DNA from: Dromiciops gliroides
Lineage: Eukaryota; Chordata; Mammalia; Microbiotheria; Microbiotheriidae
Assembly (NCBI RefSeq): GCF_019393635.1
Contig: NC_057863.1
Span: 625,265,291 to 625,329,290 of the forward strand
DNA: 64,000 nt
Reading direction: 5' to 3'
Part shown: positions 21,380-32,454 of the stretch, one piece after another
How the letters are laid out: every line of letters starts with the position of its first letter
How positions within the stretch are numbered: the first letter of the stretch is position 1
Notes under the pieces: model-generated
Told to the model about the DNA's origin: nothing
What the model saw: only the letters and a program-made list of their open reading frames with translations
Databases searched by the model: none
Position numbers and translations under genes: made by a program

Positions 21380-22530
21380 TAGAAGGCCCCTCCAGCTCAG
21401 CTCTTCCATGGTGGTGCTGCATGTAGGGGAGGAGAATCATCCTTTTACTTTTATTTCCTCATAACCACCTAAGATGAGTCACAGAGATTTCCCCAATGGC
21501 CTAAGACATGTCAGCCGAGAAAATGTAATTTAGCTTGGTGGGGATTTGTATGTTAATGTTACAGACAGTCTCAGCAGGGTGTCATTAGCATCAGCGATGG
21601 TAGGCAAATTAAAATTGGTTCCTTTATCTTTCTCAGACAGCGCAGCCCCTTTAGCACACAGTTTCTGTAAGCCTCTCTTTCTAAAGAAAGCCTCAATGGA
21701 AATTGTCTGCTTAAAGTTCTTTAAAAAAAAACCCCAACAAAGTCACAAGTGTCACCTGCATGCCTGTCTGAGGGTTCTCTGTGTCCTCTCTGTCTTCCTC
21801 ATTTTCCTAAGGAAGCTTTTCTGCTTATTAGCCACATAAGTGCCCCTTTCTGTTCTGTCTGTACTTAGCCCCCAATTAGTAAGATGAGCAGAAATGCTCC
21901 CACGCTGAGCACTCTGCTAGAGGCCTGGAGGAAGCTGACATTTCTCCTCGGTACAAGCTCTATACGCTCCTTTCTGTCCTAGGAGAAGCCCTCAATAGGT
22001 TCAGCCTACCCCCTGGAGTCTGTAGCTATTTCAGTCTAACTACTCATTAGAGTCCATCTGTGAGCACTGCAAGGGCACTGGGGATATTCAAGTGAATGCC
22101 TCCAACTTGAATTCAGCTAAAGAAGTTCATCTGTCCCCTTCCTGAGCCTCCCCCTGCCACCCCCTTCCTTGAAAACAACATATTGATGGCCTCTGCAAAG
22201 CCCCATTTCTTTTAAGGGCCCCCCAAGGGTTCCTGCTGGTAGCAGCTCTGCAATCAAGCCAAAACCCGATGCAAAGCAATCGCCCAGATGAAAGTAGGAC
22301 CCAGAATCTGGGACAAAGGGAAGTTAGGACTTGTCTCTCTCTCTTTTCCCCTTAAAGTGTGACTTATATCTGGGTACCCGTTAGAGAATTTCAGATCTCC
22401 AGGGAACAAACAGAAAACGGCATCTCTGAGTGTGAAGGATGGGACTCCCACCAGTCAGTGCCAATAATATGAATGTCTCCATATTTATATGGGATGTTAA
22501 AGTTTTGTAGAGTTTATCTGAGCCTCATAA
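21380..22530. other. Repeat-poor intergenic island
   Basis: About 1.1 kb without recognised repeats between LZIC and the CpG island. It includes TTAGCATCAGCG, GCAAATTAAAATTGG and CCCCCAATTAGTAAG motifs. No splice-bounded ORF. Candidate conserved non-coding DNA. Confidence 0.35.
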
Positions 22531-22539
22531 CAAAACATT

Positions 22540-22710
22540 CCAGGTAAGGGCTATTAATAGAATCCTTATTTTACAGATGAAGAAACTGAGGCAGAGAGAG
22601 GTTAGGGGAGTTGTCCAAGCTGACAAAGCTACTAAGTGTCTGAGCCAGGATTGAACCCAAGTGTTCCTGATTTCAGCAACAGCATTCCATTATGATACCA
22701 TGCTGCCTCT
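22540..22710 (-). mobile_element. MIR
   Basis: TTTTACAGATGAAGAAACTG, AGCTACTAAGTGTCTGAG and CATTATGATACCATGCTGCC: reverse MIR. Confidence 0.8.
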
Positions 22711-22933
22711 CCAAGGATGAGATGTCCTGATGTAATGGAAGCCCATCCCTAGCCAAATAGAAACCATCATTAGAGAAAATGGGTTCATTGGATTTGAAAG
22801 TTTCTTGTCAAAGCCATGTGTTTCCTGCTCTTCAAAAGCTGGATACTCAGGATCATAGATTTCAAACACAAAGGAGACTTAGAGGCCCTTGTTTGTTATT
22901 CCCCCATTTTTACAGATGAGGAAACTGAGGCAA

Positions 22934-23172
22934 GGGCAGGTAGGTGGCACAAATGGATAGAGCCCTGGGCCTAAAGTCAGGAAGATCTGAGTTCAAATCC
23001 AGCCTCAGACACTTCCTAGCTGTGTGACCCTGGGCAAGTCCTGCTTGCCTCAATTTCCTCATCTGTCAAATGAGCTGGAGAAGGAAATGGCAAACCACTC
23101 CACTATCTTTGCCAGGAAGTCCCCAAATGGGATCATGAGGAGTTGGACGCGACTGAAATGACTGAACAACAG
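22934..23172 (+). mobile_element. MAR1-type SINE
   Basis: GGTAGGTGGCACAAATGG head and GAGTTGGACGCGACTGAAAT tail ending in CTGAACAACA. It follows a short reverse MIR piece (about 22885-22933). Confidence 0.87.
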
Positions 23173-23384
23173 ATGATGTGTTACCTGGAAACAAGGTCAG
23201 AAAAAGTCATCCCAAACCATCTGTGAGGAGAACATGGCTATTTGTTAGCTCTAGAGCCAGCTGGGTAATCACAGGGGAAGCTGGATTTCTAATTTCACAG
23301 ATGTTATTAAAATAGGAATTGTCAGAAAGAACTCAGCTCTACAAGGGGAAAGAGTTGGACTGCGGTGAAGAGGCCAATAATAGC

Positions 23385-23600
23385 TCATGTTTGCATAGTG
23401 TTTACAGCATTAAAACCACTTTTCTCACAACAACCGTGAGAGCTGGGTACTATCGGACATCATCACCATTTTATAGGTGAGGAAATTTCGGCCCTGGGAA
23501 GAAGAGAGTATTGCATAGAGTCAAACAGCTAAAAGTGTCCGAGGCAGTATTTGAACCCAGGTCTCTGGTAGCTTTTTTCATGATACTACCCTGCTTCTGG
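23385..23600 (-). mobile_element. MIR
   Basis: GAGCTGGGTACTATCGGAC, TTTATAGGTGAGGAAATT, CAAACAGCTAAAAGTGTCC, TTTGAACCCAGGTCTCTGG. Confidence 0.75.
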
Positions 23601-23669
23601 GATTACGATAGTCCTAGAATTCTGAAATGAGCAGAATAAGGCTAGACCCATTGTTAGTGCAGTTATCAA

Positions 23670-23872
23670 GAATCAGGCATGAAACATTTATTAAGCACTT
23701 ACTGCATGCATTCCAGGCCTTATAGAAAGCTCTGGGGGTGCAAAGAAGAGCAAAAGACAATCCCTGCCCTCAGGGAGCTCCCAGTCTTATGAGGCAGAGA
23801 ACCACTCAGTACCAACAAACTACAAAGAGGATAAATTGGAAATAGGCAAGAGAGGGAAGGCACCAGTATCAC
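23670..23872 (+). mobile_element. Ancient mammalian repeat
   Basis: AACATTTATTAAGCACTTAC, CCTGCCCTCAGGGAGCTCCC, TAAATTGGAAATAGGCAAGA; same family as 26660. Confidence 0.6.
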
Positions 23873-24104
23873 TTTATTGTAGCCTTATTGGCCCAAATGA
23901 CTTAATATAAAGATATTAGCATAAGTGTCAGGACAGCCAGATAAGGGAAACTGTGAATGAGGAAGGTTTGAGAAGCAGCATGGCCTAGGATCACAGATCT
24001 AGGCTTGGACTCAGGGATAGAGATCCCAGCTTTGGAATCAGGAAGACCATTGTTCAAATCCAGTTGCTGGTATTTACACGGATGAGTCATTTCCTCTCTG
24101 AGCC

Positions 24105-24275
24105 TCAGTTTCTTTATCCAGCTCTCATTGTACAGATGAAGAACCTGAGCCCCCCCAAAGTTAAGTGACTTGGCCAAGGTCATATAGATAGTATGAAGCA
24201 GAGGTGGGATTCACACCCAGGTCTTCTGACTCCAAAGTCAACCTTCTTGCTCCAACACCAGACTGCCTTGTATGT
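24105..24275 (-). mobile_element. MIR
   Basis: GTACAGATGAAGAACCTGAG, GTTAAGTGACTTGGCCAAGG, CACCCAGGTCTTCTGACTCC. Confidence 0.8.
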
Positions 24276-24345
24276 CAGAGGGACTAGCAATTGTTGGAGG
24301 CTGAATTGGAAACTACAGGTTCAGCCCTCCTTTCACTATGATGGT

Positions 24346-24596
24346 GATATTCTTGTTCAGTTGTTTCAGTCATGTCTTACTCTTTGCTACTCCATTTGGG
24401 GGTTTTCTTGGCAAAGATACCAGAGTGGTTTGCCATTTCCTTGTCTAGCTCATTTGACAGACGAGGAAACTTGAGGCTAACAGAGTCAAGTGACTTGCCC
24501 AGGGTCACAGAGCTAGTAAGTTTCTGAGGCCGGATTTGAATTTAGGTCTTCCTGACTCCAGGCCCAGCACCCTATGCACTGTATCACCTAGCTGCC
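24346..24596 (-). mobile_element. MAR1-type SINE
   Basis: Reverse tail TTCAGTCATGTCTTACTC on the left, TTCTTGGCAAAGATACCAGA, and TATCACCTAGCTGCC head on the right. Confidence 0.87.
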
Positions 24597-24599
24597 CTA

Positions 24600-24758
24600 G
24601 CAACCCTGGGAGGTAGGTGCTATTACTATCTTCTTTTTATAGCTGAAGAAACTGAAGCTGACAAATGTTGTGACTTAGCTAGTGTCTGAGGTCAGATTTG
24701 AACTTGTGTTCCTGAATACAGGCCCAGCACTCTATCCACTGAGCCACCTAGCTGTCTT
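24600..24758 (-). mobile_element. MIR
   Basis: GAGGTAGGTGCTATTACTAT, ATAGCTGAAGAAACTGAAG, CCAGCACTCTATCCACTGAG. Confidence 0.78.
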
Positions 24759-24790
24759 CTACACTATGGAGGACTATGGTGTACTCCTTC

Positions 24791-24850
<60 letters not shown>
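24791..24850. repeat. ATT microsatellite
   Basis: Uninterrupted trinucleotide run grown from the SINE tail. Confidence 0.95.
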
Positions 24851-24851
<1 letters not shown>

Positions 24852-24986
24852 GACAGGGCAATGAGGGTTAAGTGACTTGCCCAGGGTCACATAGCTAGTA
24901 AGTGTCAAGTGTCTGAGGCTGGATTTGAACTCAGGTCCTCCTGAATACAGAGCTGGTGCTTTATCCACTGCGCCACCTAGCTGCCC
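24797..24986 (-). mobile_element. tRNA-derived SINE with expanded ATT tail
   Basis: Minus copy. Its tail is a pure TTA repeat (about 20 units, to 24850), followed by GACAGGGCAATGAGGG. Duplication CCTTCTATTAT at 24786-24796 and 24987-24997. Confidence 0.9.
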
Positions 24987-24999
24987 CCTTCTATTATCA

Positions 25000-25900
25000 T
25001 TGATCCCCAAAGATCAGGAAAATTCCAGATCAGTGTGCAAAGGAAAGAAAGGCAAGGATGGAAGAGTGATAGTCACCTGTCACTTGCTGCTTTGCCCCCC
25101 GCAAAAAAAGTCCTTCTGCATACCAAAAGCCTGGGTTTGGGCCCATACTCCAGAGAGAGACTTTTTTTTGTATCCACCCCCTGCCCCTTTACCTTATGTC
25201 ATCAGGACATCTCAAAAATCAGCCACTCGAAGGGGGAAGGGGAGGCAATTTGATTTTCAAAAGGCGTTTTGTCAGTAATTTACTCACTTGGATTCTTTTT
25301 TTAAAAGTGTAATGAAGCTCTAATTCTTTGACTACCCGGTATGTTCAGCTCTTTCCCTAAGTAACATATCTTGCACTAATTAACATGATTCCACCAGGAA
25401 GATCCCAGAGCGACGCTTCCACCTCTCCTCTCACTGCCTGTGCTGGCTCTCATATATTCTCATTTAAATAATTAATCACCATTACCGGCTGCTACCTCTG
25501 GTGCAGGAGGAAAGCTGGGTAAGCGCCTCAGATCCCAGGGTATTGCTCCATGCCTCACCCTTCTTGCATCCCTTTCATGTAAAATCTTCATTAGTGGGCA
25601 CAGGGGTAGAATTGTGACTCGGCCTCAGCCTTTGGTGTTGATTAACCATAAAGCAAGGACCCTTCCCACCTTGCTTCACCGGCTGAAGATGAATGCTATG
25701 GAGGGAAGTGATTTCTGGGCAGGATGGTAGAAGGGTGGAGGGGGTGGTGCAGGGCTGTACAGCTGCGAAATTGATTTGGACTGAATGGTCTTTGTTGAAC
25801 AAAAATGAAAAGTCTTAATATCACAAAATTGCACTTAAATCTCAGGATCCTAGGTCGAGGCAGGTAGATTATGCTCTATTACTTCAATAATATTCTAATA
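25000..25900. other. Repeat-poor island rich in TAAT motifs
   Basis: No repeats recognised. 25260-25510 holds TAATGAAG, GCACTAATTAACATG and AAATAATTAATCACC, homeodomain-type core sites, around unrelated single-copy sequence. No coding pattern. Confidence 0.35.
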
Positions 25901-25904
25901 ATGC

Positions 25905-26304
25905 ACAGTGGATAGAGTCTGGAGGAAGAAAGACTCGTCTTCCTGAGTTCAAATCCTGCCTCAGGCATTTACTAGCTGTGTGATCCTGGGCAAGTCACTT
26001 GACCCTGTTTCCCTCAGTTTCCTCATCTGTCAATGAGCAGGAGAAGGGAATGGCTAACTGCTCTAGTATCTCTGCCAAGAACACCCCGAATGGGGTCATG
26101 AAGAATTAGACATGGGGGCAGCTAGATGGCGCAGTGGTTAAAGCACCGGCCCTGGAATCAGGAGGACCTGGGTTCAAATCCAGCCTCAGACACTTGACAC
26201 TTACTAGCTGTGTGACCGTGGGCAAGTCACTTAACCCCCATTGCCTAAAACAAAACAAAACAAAAAGAATTAGACACAACTGAAAAAATGACCAAACGAC
26301 AACA
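25905..26304 (+). mobile_element. MAR1-type SINE split by a younger SINE
   Basis: GCACAGTGGATAGAGTC head through ATGAAGAATTAGACA, then resumed after the insert with ACAACTGAAAAAATGACC and a CAACAA end. Confidence 0.85.
26113..26264 (+). mobile_element. tRNA-derived SINE inside MAR1
   Basis: Plus copy with a CAAAA tail. Perfect duplication AAGAATTAGACA at 26101-26112 and 26265-26276. Confidence 0.94.
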
Positions 26305-26659
26305 ATGCCAGTAGATCTGAGATCTCACTGGGGTGGGCATTCCTGTCCCTGTGCATACCGTGACCAATCCCACACCACTCTCATCCATGTCCTTGTTCAG
26401 AACCTAGAGGCCCATCCTCTTGACAGGATGAGATAACTGAGGGAGCACTTGGGCTAGGCTACCCATTGGTTATCCTTTGTCCGGCCTAGATAGCTTGTCT
26501 ATCATCCCCTTAACACATACACACACACACCCTAGTCCAGCATAATTCCTTGTTTGTAAGGCAGGTTGCAGCCTGTGCACACCCGCCCTGGAACTCTCTC
26601 TATATCCTGATACAGCTGTGCAGATAGCGGCCAGTCCAAAATGACCTACCATCTGTGCC

Positions 26660-27087
26660 CAAACCATGACTCAGTCAACAAGCATTTGTTAAGTGTATGC
26701 TATGTGCCAGACACTGCTGAACACTGGAGATGCAGAGAAAACCAGTTGCCTGCCCCCCAAAGAGTTCACATTCCAGCTGGGGAGACAACAAACAGTGTAA
26801 ACAGTTGTGTACATACAGGAAGGAAGGCGCTGGCCATGGTGATGGGGGTGGGGGCCAGGTGGGAGGGAACAGACTAGGGGAGTTTTCTGGAAGAGGTGGG
26901 ATTTTGAGTTGAGTCTTGAAGGAAGCCAGGAAAGCCAAGAGGAGGGGGATGTGGGAGGGAAAGCATTCCAGGCATGGCCAATGAAAGGTCATCGAGTCTG
27001 GAGGTGATACCCCAACTCTATGTGCTCGAGGAACAGCAAGGAGGCCAGTGTCACTGAATCTTAGACTATGTGTTAGGAAATACTGAT

Positions 27088-27125
<38 letters not shown>

Positions 27126-27290
27126 GAAATAAAAAGCAGGGTAGGAAGGACTCAGGTTGTGAAGAGCTTTGAAAACCAAATAGATAATAGGGAGCACCTG
27201 GAGTTTGTGGAGGGGAGTATCACATGGTCATGCGTTCACTTTAGGTAAAGGTCACTTTGGTAATACTACTGCCTGTGGTTACCAAATACA
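26660..27290 (+). mobile_element. Ancient mammalian repeat, long copy
   Basis: AAGCATTTGTTAAGTGTATG, GGAAGCCAGGAAAGCCAAG, AGCATTCCAGGCATGGCC, GAGGAACAGCAAGGAGGCCA, TTGTGAAGAGCTTTGAAAAC. Old and non-coding; family not named with confidence. A TG run (27091-27121) has grown within it. Confidence 0.6.
27091..27121. repeat. TG microsatellite
   Basis: About 15 TG units. Confidence 0.95.
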
Positions 27291-27344
27291 GGACAGACTA
27301 CCTGAGGACAGCAAGGAAGGGGTTGGTTGTTCGAAATTCAATTC

Positions 27345-27540
27345 AACCAGCATCCATCCAGCAATGCCCACTAAGCACCAGGCACTACACACTGTGCCAA
27401 GTGTTTTACAAATATCTCATTTGGTCCTCAAATCAACCCTGGGAGGCGAGTGCTATTATTATCTCATTTTACAGATGAAGAAACTGAGGCAGGCAGAGGT
27501 TAAGTGACTTGTCCAGGATCACACAGCCTGGTGCTCTCTG
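27345..27540 (-). mobile_element. MIR with flanking ancient repeat
   Basis: CACTAAGCACCAGGCACTAC, then TCATTTTACAGATGAAGAAA and GTTAAGTGACTTGTCCAGG. Confidence 0.75.
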
Positions 27541-27718
27541 CATTACACCAGTACCAAGCACTGTACCAGGTGCCGGGGAGACAAAGACAAAATTAAATAG
27601 GTCCCTGTCCTCAAGAAGTTTATATGCTATTATATACTGTTAGCAAGATTATTGACATCATCTTTAGAGAAAACAAGGACACATTTTCTGGGTGAGTAGA
27701 AAAGACTCCTTTTATTAG

Positions 27719-27979
27719 TAGTTGCTGTTTTTCTCATGGATCAGTCCTGTCCAACTCTTGGTTGACCCCATTTGGGGTTTTCTTGACAAAGATACTAGGA
27801 TCATTGCTCATTTCCTTCTTCTCCAGCTCATTTTAGAAATGAGAAACTGATGCAAACTGAGGTGAAGTGACTTGCCCAGGGTCACACAGCTAGTAAGTGT
27901 CTGAGGCTGGATTTGAATTCAGATCTTCCTGACTCCAGGTCTGACAGGCACTTTATCCACTGCATCACCTAGCTGCCCA
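27719..27979 (-). mobile_element. MAR1-type SINE
   Basis: Reverse tail ATCAGTCCTGTCCAACTC, CCCCATTTGGGGTTTTCTTG, and CATCACCTAGCTGCCC head. Confidence 0.85.
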
Positions 27980-27999
27980 AGCAGTTTCTGACCGGCCAG

Positions 28000-29450
28000 T
28001 AAATTTCTTGTTCTCATTTCATTTGAAGACCAGGGAAGAAGGAATTCAGGGTTCTTAGTGCCTTTGATAGCTGCTACTCTGAGTATTTGACTTTAATCTG
28101 AGGTTTTAGGTATGACTTGCTTTTACTGGGTAGGCAGAATGTTTTAGGCAGTGCAGACTAAACAACATTCACGAGAAATTTTATTCTATCAAAACACTCA
28201 GCCAAAATAATGAATAAATATTTCTTGATCCTGTTCCCAGGCCCCAGTGCAGTACAAGAAGGGTTCTGTGACGTAGGGAGGTACCAGTCATCAGAGGCTG
28301 CAGATACCAACACTCCGAGCCTTGTGGGCAGAGAGCCAGATGTTCACAGCCGCACCTATTCCGTTCATGACACAAAATATGTATATTCACTGATCTACAA
28401 AATGCTTTCATCACTGTGTTTAATAATTCTTTGTCATCTCCAAAGTAAAATCAGGTGAAAATTATTTGCCAAGGCAAAGGCCAGGAGAATGCTGTGCTTC
28501 CAAAGCTTTATTAATTTGTTAGCAGCTTACCTCTCCTCATCAGTACCGGTCCTTGGAGAAAGGAGGCAGTCAGAGTGATGCAAAAGGGAAACAAGATGAC
28601 GAATGTGTATACTGTGTCAAAGAAAAGTTTTCTAGCTCCCTGGCTAGTTCTTAATGTTTTAAATTAAATGCTTGTTACATCTTAATTAGTGTAATTCCAG
28701 GCCTATACTCAGCACAGATTCTTGTACCTTCTCTCCTGATCCCAAATCGGGCTCTCTGGCTGCTCTGTGCCTGCCTGCCCTTTAAGGGCAGAGAAGGGGA
28801 CTCTTTACACAGTAAGAGCTAAAAGGTCACGCTGCCCACACAAGGCCCTCCCGGCCTCCAAAATAGCATTCAAACCAGTCGGCATTATTAGCACCTTCCT
28901 CTCTTATTTGGCCCAAGGTTCTACTAAGTGCAGCCAGTCCCTCTTCTGGTTTGGATAACAAAGGGAGTCGTCTCTGGGAGGGATTGTTAAAGTGTACTGT
29001 GCTTGGAATGCCTGGGGCCGGTGCATTAACAGGGACACCTTGGAGAGCTGGGGAGCTTCATTCTGGGAGTATGAGGTACAGAGTCAGTTCAGCAAGCATT
29101 TATTAAGCGCCAACTGAGTACCAGGCCACAGAGCTGGGCATACGAAGACATAAAGAAACCATTCCTACTCTCGAGGTCCTTCTATTTTATATACAATGTT
29201 AATGCAAAGTAAATCTGAGGTAAAATGTGGGAGAGACATTAGCAGATGGAAATCCAGGAGCTTCTTCTCTTAGATTGTCTGACTGAGGGGCTTGAAGGTC
29301 ACCAGCATTTTATTAAGCAATCAAACCCACGTCTAATTTTCTTCATTGATTTGTATAAATGGAATGTATTAAACTGATCTTCTGCATTATAAATTTGTTG
29401 GTGTGGGTTTCCTCTCTTTAGTCTCTGGGATTCCTAAAGAGGAAACTACA
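28000..29450. other. Repeat-poor intergenic island
   Basis: About 1.4 kb with only one short ancient-repeat piece (29085-29180). Contains TTTAAATTAAATGC and CATCTTAATTAGTGTAATTC (28655-28700) and a TCF-like GGATAACAAAGGG near 28955. No conserved ORF. Possible enhancer-bearing block. Confidence 0.35.
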
Positions 29451-29454
29451 TTCT

Positions 29455-29660
29455 TTTTTTTTTTAATCATAAAAGTATTTTATTATTTTCCCATTATATA
29501 TAAAGATAGTTTTCAACATTTGTTTGCTAAGATTTCTAGTTTCAAGTTTTTCTCCCTCCCTTTCTTCCCTCCCCCCTCCCCAAGACAGAAAGCAATCTGA
29601 TATAGGTTATAGATGTACAATCACATTAAACATATTTCGAGCAAAATACATTCTAACCCT
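29455..29660 (-). mobile_element. L1 3' terminus (minus)
   Basis: T-run, ATAAAGATAGTTTTCAACAT, C-rich polypyrimidine (complement of the L1 G-rich tract), GATATAGGTTATAGATGTAC. Confidence 0.85.
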
Positions 29661-29849
29661 GAAGAAGAAAGCTCCCAATTACAGATGTAATTATTAAAAT
29701 CAGTGATAAGCTCCCAGTGAGATGCCTATTACTGTATGGAAGATAATGGAGTTACAGTACCAAGTGTCCCCTCCCTTATTCTCTCTTTTGCTCCCCCATT
29801 TCAAGGGAAAAAGAAGGGTAGGAAGGTTAGGTAAGGAAAGGAAACAAGC

Positions 29850-29985
29850 CTTGTTTGCATGTTGTCTCCCCCATTAGATTGTAAGCTCTTTGGGAGCAGG
29901 GATTGTCTTCTGTCTTTGTATCGCCAAAGTTTAGCACAGTGCCTGGCACATAGTAGGTGCTTAATAAATAGTGCTTGATTAAGTG
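29850..29985 (+). mobile_element. L2 LINE 3' end
   Basis: CCCCCATTAGATTGTAAGCT, GGGAGCAGGGATTGTCTTC, AGTGCCTGGCACATAGTAGG, GCTTAATAAATAG. Confidence 0.9.
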
Positions 29986-30225
29986 ACTACTATGTGGCAG
30001 ACACTGTTAATTGCTTTACAAATATTATTTCATTTGAGCCTACCAGCAGCCCTGGGGAGTAGGTACCATTATTATCCGCATTTTACAGATGAGGAAAATG
30101 AAGCAGACAGAGGTTAAGTGATTTGTCCAAGTTACACCATTAGGAAGTATCTGAGGCTAAATTTGAATGCAGGTCTTCCTGACCCCAAGCCCGGTGCTCC
30201 ACCCAATTCACCACCTAGCTGAGGT
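29986..30225 (-). mobile_element. MIR
   Basis: TTTTACAGATGAGGAAAATG, GTTAAGTGATTTGTCCAAG, GACCCCAAGCCCGGTGCTCC. Confidence 0.82.
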
Positions 30226-30284
30226 GGCAAAAGGAGGGGGAAAGAGATGACAGGTATAAAGAACATTGAATTTGGCTGCCAAGC

Positions 30285-30495
30285 TAAGTGCTATGATTAA
30301 GTTAAAATGTAGAAATTAAGTTCTGGAGCTGTATGGCCTTCATTTATCTCCTGCCCCTCATGGTGAATACCTATGTGACCTTCAGCAAGTCACTTAACCT
30401 TTCTAGGCCTCAGTTTCCACATCTGTAAAATGGGGGGGGTTGGACCAGATGACCCTGAAATCTCTGCAGCTCTAGTTCTAGAATTCTATGATATT
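30285..30495 (+). mobile_element. MIR
   Basis: CAGCAAGTCACTTAACCTTT, GGCCTCAGTTTCCACATCTG, GGACCAGATGACCCTGAAAT, TCTAGTTCTAGAATTCTATG. Confidence 0.82.
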
Positions 30496-30659
30496 CTGAC
30501 CATACCTAGAGATATCCCTCCTTCTCCTACTTGGAGGAAAAGGAGTAGGCATGAAAAGTCTAGAGAGGACCCAAGACCCTAAGAGTCACAAGTTGTTAAG
30601 AGTTTGAACATCTATCATCTAAGTCCAATTCTGTCTTGTTGTTGGTTTAAAAAATATAA

Positions 30660-30814
30660 TGAAGGGGCAGTTAGGTGGCACAGTGGATAGAGCACCGGCC
30701 CTGGATTCAGGAGGACCTGAGTTCAAATCCGACCTCAGACCCTTGACACTTACTAGCTGTGTGACCCTGGGCAAGTCACTTAACCCCCATTGCCCTGCAA
30801 AAACAAAGAAACAC
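30660..30814 (+). mobile_element. tRNA-derived marsupial SINE
   Basis: Plus copy with duplication AAAAATATAA at 30650-30659 and 30815-30824. Confidence 0.92.
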
Positions 30815-30949
30815 AAAAATATAAGGAAGCTGAGACCTCGCCCCCCCAAACTGTTTAGCTTTAACAACAAAAATAACTGGGTCCTCTGCAAGCAATTATT
30901 GCCTTGAAGCCAGCAAGAAGCCACTGAGTCCCGAGTTCACTGCAGGGCT

Positions 30950-31099
30950 TTTTTTTTTTTTTTGGTGGGGCAATGAGGATTAAGTGACTTGCCCAGGGTC
31001 ACACAGCTAGTAAGTGTCAAGTGTCTGAGGTCAGATTGGAACTCAGGTCCTCCTGAATCCAGGGCTGGTGCTTTATCCACTGAGCCACCTAGCTGCCCC
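30950..31099 (-). mobile_element. tRNA-derived marsupial SINE
   Basis: Minus copy with a 15-base T-run and GCCACCTAGCTGCCCC head. Confidence 0.9.
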
Positions 31100-31640
31100 C
31101 TACAGGGCAATTTTTACTGAATAAAACCCCAAACCTGTAAGCCCAGGGAACATTCAATAGTTACCACCCTTCAGTCCTGACCTTTCTGGACCTGGAAGAC
31201 AAAGGGAAAGGATCAAGGAACATTTAAAAATATAAAATCTTATAAACACATTTGTAATGCTAGGAAATTCTCCCCTCAGTGGTCTGTATTTAGTTAGTGA
31301 TTAGTCCCAAGTGTTACTGTGAAGATTATTCAAAGCTTCTGGTGATCAGGGTGATCAATTCAAATTTTGCCTATGGCACACAGATTTCTGGGCTTAATGA
31401 TGTTCTGAGGTATCCAGCATTTTCCCATGGTCTTGAATGCTCCCATACATATCTGAAAAAATCTCTCCCACTTAACCTTTAGCCACTGGAGAAATACTAG
31501 GATTACATTTTTTACTAGGAAGCATTTCTTGCTGCCCCCTGCCACTGGATCAGAAGAGTTTAAAGTTGAAAATGGGTATTAGAAAAAAAAACAGGAAAAA
31601 AAAAAAGAAAAGAAAATGGCTCTTAGAGATTGTGCATGAA
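31100..31640. other. Intergenic, nothing recognised
   Basis: No feature beyond an A-rich stretch at 31580-31615. Confidence 0.5.
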
Positions 31641-31644
31641 ACCC

Positions 31645-31790
31645 AAGTTCCTCATTTCACAAATAAGGAAAACTGGGACCCAGAGAGGTTTAAGTGACTT
31701 GCCTGTGGTCACACCCATAGCAGGAGAGCTAGGATTCAAACCAAGGTCTTTTGCCTCCATACTATTATTCTCTTTCCATTGCCCCTTATC
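31645..31790 (-). mobile_element. MIR
   Basis: CCTCATTTCACAAATAAGG, CCCAGAGAGGTTTAAGTGAC, AGCTAGGATTCAAACCAAGG. Confidence 0.75.
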
Positions 31791-31835
31791 CCAGCAACAT
31801 AATACTTGTTAAGTCTTAGCCTTAATTTCTTTCTT

Positions 31836-31972
31836 TTTTGGGGGGGGGGGAGGGGAGGCAATCAGAGTTAAGTGACTTGCCCAGGGTCACACAACTAATA
31901 AGTGTCTGAGGCTGGATTTGAACTTGGGGCCTCCTGACCCCAGGGCTGGTTGTTCTAACCTAGCTGCCCCCT
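31836..31972 (-). mobile_element. tRNA-derived SINE, diverged
   Basis: Minus copy with an 11-base G run and a deletion near the head (GGTTGTTCTAACCTAGCTGC). Confidence 0.82.
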
Positions 31973-32134
31973 TATTCTTCATTTCTAAAAGACACAGTTG
32001 GAAATGAATTTCTCCAGACACTCCAATCCATTAGGGGTAGGATTGCCCCAGACATTTCCATCCATTAGGCTGAGAAATAAAAAAGTTCAGCACTCATCCA
32101 GGTCAGAACTGAGAATCTTATTTGAAACAATTTC

Positions 32135-32285
32135 CTTTTTTTGCATTTTTGGGTGTCATGGATGCCTCTGGCAGTCTGGTTAAGCCTATAGACCTCTTCT
32201 CAGGATAGTACTTTTTAAATGCATAACATAAAATACATAGGATTGTAAAGGGAACCAATCATATTGAAATAGTTATCAAAAAACT
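32135..32285 (-). mobile_element. hAT-like DNA transposon remnant
   Basis: Reverse of the 21186 element: GGTGTCATGGATGCCTCTGG, GGTTAAGCCTATAGACC, CCAATCATATTGAAATAG. Confidence 0.5.
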
Positions 32286-32296
32286 TTTTTTTTTTT

Positions 32297-32433
32297 TTGC
32301 AGGGCAATGGGGGTTAAGTGACTTGCCAGGGTCACACAGCTAGTAAGTGTCAAATGTCTGAGGCCGGATTTGAACTCAGGTCCTCCTGAATCCAGGGCCG
32401 GTGCTTTATCCACTGCACCACCTAGCCACCCCC
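32297..32433 (-). mobile_element. tRNA-derived marsupial SINE
   Basis: Minus copy inserted in the preceding element. Duplication AAAACTTTTTTTTTTT on both sides. Confidence 0.9.
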
Positions 32434-32454
32434 AAAACTTTTTTTTTTTTAAAG

